A DNA stretch of 6,590 bases from Paracoccaceae bacterium (GTDB lineage Bacteria; Pseudomonadota; Alphaproteobacteria; Rhodobacterales; Rhodobacteraceae), in NCBI GenBank assembly GCA_007123625.1, contig SKKS01000063.1, forward strand, positions 1 to 6,590. Direction: 5' to 3'. The notes below the pieces were generated by a model. That model was given only the letters and a program-made list of their open reading frames with translations. It searched no databases and was not told where the DNA came from. Positions 1-4,400 of the stretch are shown in pieces (position 1 is the first letter of the stretch; the number at the start of each line of letters is the position of its first letter). Position numbers and translations under genes: made by a program.

Positions 1-500
1 ACCGCCTCAAGGTCCATCTCCGCGATCAGGGCATCCGCCATGACGTGATCGACGCCTGCCTCGCCATGCCCGGCAACGACGATCTCACCCTTCTCGTCAA
101 ACGCGCCGAGGCCCTCAGCGCCTTCCTGAAAACCGACGACGGCGAAAACCTGCTGCAGGGCTTCAAACGCGCCAACAACATCCTGACGCAGGCCGAGGCG
201 AAGGACGGCGTCGAATACTCCTTCGGCCCCGACCCCAAACTGGCCGAGACGCCCGAGGAAGCCGCCATTTTCGCCGCGCTGGACGAGGCCGAGGCCGCGA
301 TCGCCCCCGCCATGGCCTCGGAGGATTTCGCCGCCGCCATGGCCGCCATGGCCCGCCTGCGCGCGCCCATCGACGCGTTCTTTGAGGCGGTGCAGATCAA
401 CGCCGACAACCAGATCCTGCGCCGCAACCGGCTGAACCTCCTGCACCGCATCCGCGCGGCCTGCCTGCGGGTGGCGGACCTGACGCGGCTGGAGGGCTAA
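1..500 (+). CDS. glyS: Glycyl-tRNA synthetase beta subunit, C-terminal part (5' truncated by window edge)
   Basis: The reading frame is open from the left edge (first full codon at 3) to a TAA stop at 498-500, giving 165 residues. The beta subunit works with GlyQ in the bacterial alpha2beta2 enzyme that charges tRNA-Gly in the cytoplasm. The visible part matches the helical DALR-like anticodon-binding tail of GlyS. Seen in the sequence are 'VIDACLA', 'LLVKRAEALSAFL' and 'GFKRANNIL' early on, then 'PIDAFFEAVQINADNQ' and 'RRNRLNLLHRIR', with a final 'VADLTRLEG'. The last stretch is close to the usual GlyS ending, so the C-terminus appears intact. GlyS is normally about 690 residues, so roughly three quarters lies upstream. 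An ATG at 45 is internal, not the start. An IS remnant abuts the stop codon. In many Rhodobacterales I recall ppdK following glyS (memory, not checked); it is absent here. Confidence 0.93.
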   Translation, partial: RLKVHLRDQGIRHDVIDACLAMPGNDDLTLLVKRAEALSAFLKTDDGENLLQGFKRANNILTQAEAKDGVEYSFGPDPKLAETPEEAAIFAALDEAEAAIAPAMASEDFAAAMAAMARLRAPIDAFFEAVQINADNQILRRNRLNLLHRIRAACLRVADLTRLEG

Positions 501-832
501 GAGCCTGATCGGAAATGAGCTGGGTGAATTCAGGAGGTTGTGGTTCTGTTCGGTTGCAAAGCAGAACGGAGATCACGACGCCCTTGTCCCCCTCGGGCAC
601 TGGACGCTGCGGATCGTCAAGCGCTCCGACACCGCCGGGGGAGTCGCGGTGCTCCCCCGAAGATGGGTGTGCGAGCGCATCTTCGCATGGCTTGGCCGGT
701 GCCGCCGACTGGCGAAGGATTGGGAGAATCCATCGAGAGCGCCGGAGCCTCGGTGCTGATCGCCCACATCCGGCGTATCACCCGATTCATCGCAAGTGGC
801 TGAAATCAATCAAACCATTCTGAGTCGGACTC
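501..832 (+). mobile_element. Internally deleted IS5-like element (MITE-like remnant with both ends)
   Basis: The left end at 501-527 starts 'gagcctgatcgg'. The right end, read on the minus strand from 832 back to 806, starts 'gagtccgactca'. Aligned without gaps, the two 27-base ends agree at 15 positions, and several of the mismatches are transitions, which suits the imperfect terminal inverted repeats of IS5-type elements. Between them only about 330 bp remain, against roughly 0.8-1.2 kb for a full IS5-family element. The first ~95 bp show no transposase similarity, and the rest encodes only the transposase C-terminus, so most of the gene has been lost. The base string just outside the left end is CTAA, which also contains the glyS stop codon. 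CTAA fits the YTAR target preference known for IS5-type elements. The base string outside the right end is CATG, so no target duplication survives. The exact ends are inferred from the repeat match. Confidence 0.6.
598..803 (+). pseudogene. IS5-family transposase, C-terminal fragment with a frameshift
   Basis: The fragment reads 'HWTLRIVKRSDTAGG', 'LPRRWVCERIFAWLGRCRRL' and 'AKDWE' in one frame (601-726). It resumes as 'SIESAGASVLIAHIRRITRF' and 'IASG' in another frame, ending at TGA 801-803. Joining them needs one missing base near 727-731. This is the characteristic C-terminus of IS5-family DDE transposases, where the 'RRWVVERTFAWLGRCRRLAKDWE' stretch carries the catalytic Glu (seen here in 'CERIFAW') on a conserved helix. 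The two catalytic Asp residues and the whole N-terminal two thirds are absent, and V to C is seen in the normally 'WVVER' motif. The product cannot be active. It sits inside the deleted element at 501-832, with its stop just before the right inverted repeat. The family assignment is secure; the subgroup is not. Confidence 0.82.
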
Positions 833-1042
833 CATGGCTGGGCGCGACAGGTTGGCTTCGCACAGAGGTGGCACCCGTAAAGGGGGGTGAAGGCTTCAAC
901 CGCGCGACCCCTGTTACCGGCCCGACCTATGTCGATGCCGCCATCGGCGGGAAGCGTCTTCGGCGCGGCGCGAGGCTATGGTCCGTTGTCACTGCGACCT
1001 TCAAGGCCGAGACCCATCGCTTCCCGCGCCAGGAGCGGCACC
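833..1042. other. Unassigned 210-bp segment between two IS remnants
   Basis: This lies between the right end of the IS5-like remnant and the first recognisable codons of the IS481 transposase fragment. I found no convincing coding match on either strand. Frames open through it are shadows without recognisable motifs. No tRNA, riboswitch consensus or terminal inverted repeat is visible. The last 20 bases or so (about 1018-1042) may belong to a degenerate part of the IS481 transposase, because 'ASRARSGT' before 'ELGIEHRL' resembles the variable region upstream of that motif with a short in-frame deletion. The rest could be original host intergenic DNA, or a third decayed element. Confidence 0.4.
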
Positions 1043-1324
1043 GAATTGGGCATCGAGCACCGCCTGACCCCGCCGAAATCGCCCCAGACCAACGGCATGG
1101 GCGAGCGCTTCAACGGCCGGAACGAGGCGGTGCTTCAAAGCCACCACTTCCGGTCTGGCGAGGAACTGGAAACCACGCTGCATCGCTACGTCTGGCTCTA
1201 CAACCAGCAGATCCTGCAGTCAGCCCTCGGCGACCAGTCGCCCTTGCAGGCGATGAAGGACTGGCACGAATTCAAGCCGCAGCTGTTCAGAAAACAGCCG
1301 TACTACCTGCCGGGATGTGACAGC
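1043..1324 (+). pseudogene. IS481-family transposase, C-terminal fragment
   Basis: The frame reads 'ELGIEHRLTPPKSPQTNG', 'MGERFNGRNEAVLQSHHF', 'RYVWLYNQQILQSALGDQSP' and 'LFRKQPYYLPGCDS'. This is the conserved end of an IS481-family DDE transposase (rve core, IS3-like chemistry). The catalytic Glu is the E of 'GERFN'. The usual 'GMVERFNGRIE' has become 'GMGERFNGRNE', two substitutions suggestive of decay. The N-terminal helix-turn-helix and both catalytic Asp residues are missing, so only about 94 residues of a ~300-400 residue protein are present. The frame does not stop after 'GCDS'. It continues into flanking DNA and then antisense through the RTX gene to 1939, which is not meaningful coding. 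IS481 elements typically end TGT...ACA, and the transposase often runs into the end repeat. 'tgtgaca' at 1316-1322 is therefore the likely right terminus. No left end is visible. Confidence 0.85.
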
Positions 1325-1480
1325 CAAACGCGCGTCCGAGGTTGCGCCGGAAACGTCGTTCGTCGGCATTCGCACGCGCTGAATTCATCTGACTCACCGC
1401 GCGCAACTGGTCTTGCGGCGGAGTTGGATCTGGCAGCGATCCTGAAGCGCTCGACCGCCGGGGATGCGCTGCGCTCCGCC
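1325..1480. other. Intergenic spacer downstream of the RTX gene; nothing recognised
   Basis: This 156-bp spacer separates the probable right end of the IS481 fragment from the stop codon of the minus-strand RTX gene. It should contain the RTX transcript's 3' end. I see only an imperfect G+C-rich inverted repeat around 1396-1421 ('ccgcgcgcaa' against 'ttgcggcgg') with no T-rich tract on either side, so I do not call a terminator. No convincing ORF is present. Confidence 0.4.
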
Positions 1481-4400
1481 TCACACATGGTCGGTGAAGC
1501 TGCCCAGCAGGATGGCGGTCATGTCCAGCGGGGTGTCGGGGGGGTAGGTGGCAAGGTCTATGCCAGTGTCATAAATCACGTTGCTGCGGGTCATCTCGTC
1601 AAATTCGGCTCTGCTGTCCACAAAGACCCATTGCGGTCCGTCCGGGCTGGACAGGCCCACTGCCGCGCGCAGCACCTCGAGTGCATCAACCGCCGTGATC
1701 TGGCCGTCCCGGTTGATATCGGCGGCGATGAAATCCAGGGGCTCGGCGGCGCCGAACGAGGGTGTCAGCCCCACCGCCATACGCAGCACGTCCAGCGCAT
1801 CGCCTGCGGTGATGCGCGGATTGCCGGGCGTGTAGTCATGCACGGCATCCACGGTTCCCTCCGCCTGGATCAGCCCGGTGAAGGTGAATGCGCCCAGGGC
1901 ATCGGTGGTATCGGTGGCATCCGGGCTGCCCGGCATTGACAGTGTCACCTCGACGCCGCTCAGCGGGGTGCCGATGCGGTCGGTTGCGGTACCGGCGACG
2001 GCGATCAGTGGCGGGGACGCGTCGGGGTCAAGCAGGTGGTCGCCATCGGCGAAGCGCAGCCGCTGGATGCCTTCCAGCCGGTCGCTGCCGTCGTTGTCCG
2101 GTAGGTCGCGGGTATCGGTAACGTTCGTGACGCCGGTATCGGGGTCGGTGGCGATGTCATAGTCCGCCTGATTGCCGGAAAAGAGCGCGGTGTTGTAGCC
2201 ACCACCACCGAACAGAAGGTCGTCGCCCGGACCGCCTTCGAGGATGTCATTGCCGGTGCCGCCTTCCAGCCGGTCGTCACCGGGGCCGCCGTAAAGCCGG
2301 TTGTTGCCACCGATCCCGCGCAGGATGTTGTTGCCGCCGAAGCCAAAAAGTTCATTGTTGACCCCGTCGGCGCCGATGATCAGGTCGTCGGTGCCCAGCC
2401 CCCCCAGCTTGACCGGCGTGCCGTCCGCCTCGAAAAACACGTCCGGGCGGCTTGGGTCGAAGACGATGGGCTTCAGGAACTCGGGGTTGACGATGCGGAT
2501 GGTCTGCGGGCGCGCGACCGAGGCAAGGCCGTCTTCAGTCTGTACGGCGCGGACGGTGAAGACCTCTTCGACGAATTCGGCGCCTGCGAAGTCGATGGCC
2601 GCAGTCTGGATGTAGCGGAAGCTGCCGTCGGGGGCGAGATCGAGGGTGCCGCGGCCGGGGGCGTCGATCAGTTCCAGCACGAAGGGGTCACCCTCGGGGT
2701 CGGTGGCGGCGATGGTGCCGTTCAGCGTGCCGCCCGGTGACATGGGAAACAGCAGGCGCGCGACGCGCGGCGCGTCATCGACCGGGGTAATGTCGATCTC
2801 GATCCGCTGGCTGGCCGAGCCGTCGAAATCGGTCGGGTCAAGCCCGTCGGCAAAAGCCAGCGGCAGGTCGGGCAGGGCGCTCAGACCTTCGCCGTGATCG
2901 ACACGGTAGGCGAAGGCGCCGGCGGGTCCATTGGCGTCCTGCTCGGGCTGGAAATAAAGGCCGACGAGTTGATCAGGCGTCACGCTGTCGCCCAGATTGA
3001 CCGGCACCTCGATCATCAGTGTCAGGCCAAGCTCGGCGAATTCTGGCAGCGGCGCGCGGTAGAAGACAGTGCCGTGGTCGGGCAATTCGGTGAGGGTGAT
3101 CGTCAGCGGCGCGCCCAGCGGGTCTGCCGGGGCGTCGAGGCCAAGCGAGATGCCGGGGATCGGCGGCGCGGCGGGTAGCGGGACGGTGCGCTCAGACGCG
3201 TCCGCAACGTCTTCGGCATAGGCGAAGGATTGCGGCGCCTGGGTGTAGTCCTGCCCCGGCAAGGCGCGCAGGGCGTCCAGATCGGCGGCAGCGAAGCTGT
3301 CGCCAACGGACAGCGGGATGTCGTCGGGGCGCAGGACCTTGGCGCCGTCCGGCAGAGCGACCACGCGGAACACGGTGCCGGCGTCAAGCTCGGGCTGCGT
3401 CGCGCGGGCGTCGAGTGCGAAGGGCGCGCGCGCGTCCTCCAGAATTGTCAGCGTGCGATCGGCGCCGACCTCGGGCTTGCGCGGGTCGAGGCGGAAGCGT
3501 TCGCCGCCCACTTCCAGAAACTCGATGCTGCGCAGATCGTAGCGGATGTCCTGCGAGGCGGCAACAAGCCCGACCTTCTCGGCGGTGGTCGCATTGCCAT
3601 CGATGCCGTGCAGCGAGGCTTGCGTGACGATGGCGCCGTTCGCGGTCACCGTCACGCCGGTGAAGTGATCGCCGTCAAGGATCACGGTGTCTGCGCCTCT
3701 GCCGCCATCGATCTGCGTTGTGCGCGCGGCGCTGGAATAGTCGGTGAGCTGCCCGGACGGCGCGTCGATCAGCGTAAAGACATCGTCGCCCGCGCCGCCG
3801 AAGATGCGGTGCCCCGGCCCGGCGATGGTGGCAGTGTCGTTGCCCGCACCCAGCCGCGCCTCGATCCGGGGTCCGCCCGTGATCTCCAGATGATCGTCGC
3901 CCTCGCCCAGGTCGAAGAACAGCCGGTCGTTGGTGGCCAGCGTCGCGACCGGCACCTCGGCGCTGCGCGCGCCACCGAATTCAACCGCCGTCCTCTCGAC
4001 CGGCGTCTGTGCCCCGATCAGCACCAGATCGGCGTGATCCGACAGCGTGAAGCGCTGGAAGTTGACCGCGTAGTCGCCCGCCGCATGGCCCGCGCCCTCG
4101 AACCCGTTGCGCCGGTTGTCGAGGATCAGCCCGTCTGGCCCGTCAGCCACCATGTTCAGCGTCACGCCCTCCGGCGCGCGTTCGAAAGCCAGCGTGTTGG
4201 TGCCGCCGCGTCCGTCCATCCAGTCGCCGCCGTCCATCCCCTCGATAAAGTTGTCGGCCCGGTCGCCGCGAATCGTGTCGGCCATCTGCGAGCCGATGAC
4301 GTTGTGCACACCGAAGGTGGTGGCATGGGTCAGCAGATCGCCGCCCTCGTCGCGCCATTCGGCGCGGCCGTACATGACCCGCTCGCCGGTGAAGCTGTTG

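Noticed and set aside
26..451. A 141-codon minus-strand open frame opposite glyS.
   Set aside because: Shadow of the glyS frame; Ala/Ser/Arg-rich with no family resemblance.
543..567. Possible glyS terminator: gttctg/cagaac inverted repeat with a 13-base loop.
   Set aside because: A stem of only 6 bp with no T-tract after it. It lies inside the mobile element's left end, so it is more likely incidental.
515..823. A 102-codon plus-strand ORF starting ATG at 515 within the IS5-like remnant.
   Set aside because: It is in a different frame from both transposase segments and its translation is low-complexity Ser/Gly/Pro-rich.
1396..1421. Possible terminator for the RTX gene in the spacer.
   Set aside because: The inverted repeat is imperfect with bulges, and no T-rich run follows on the minus strand.
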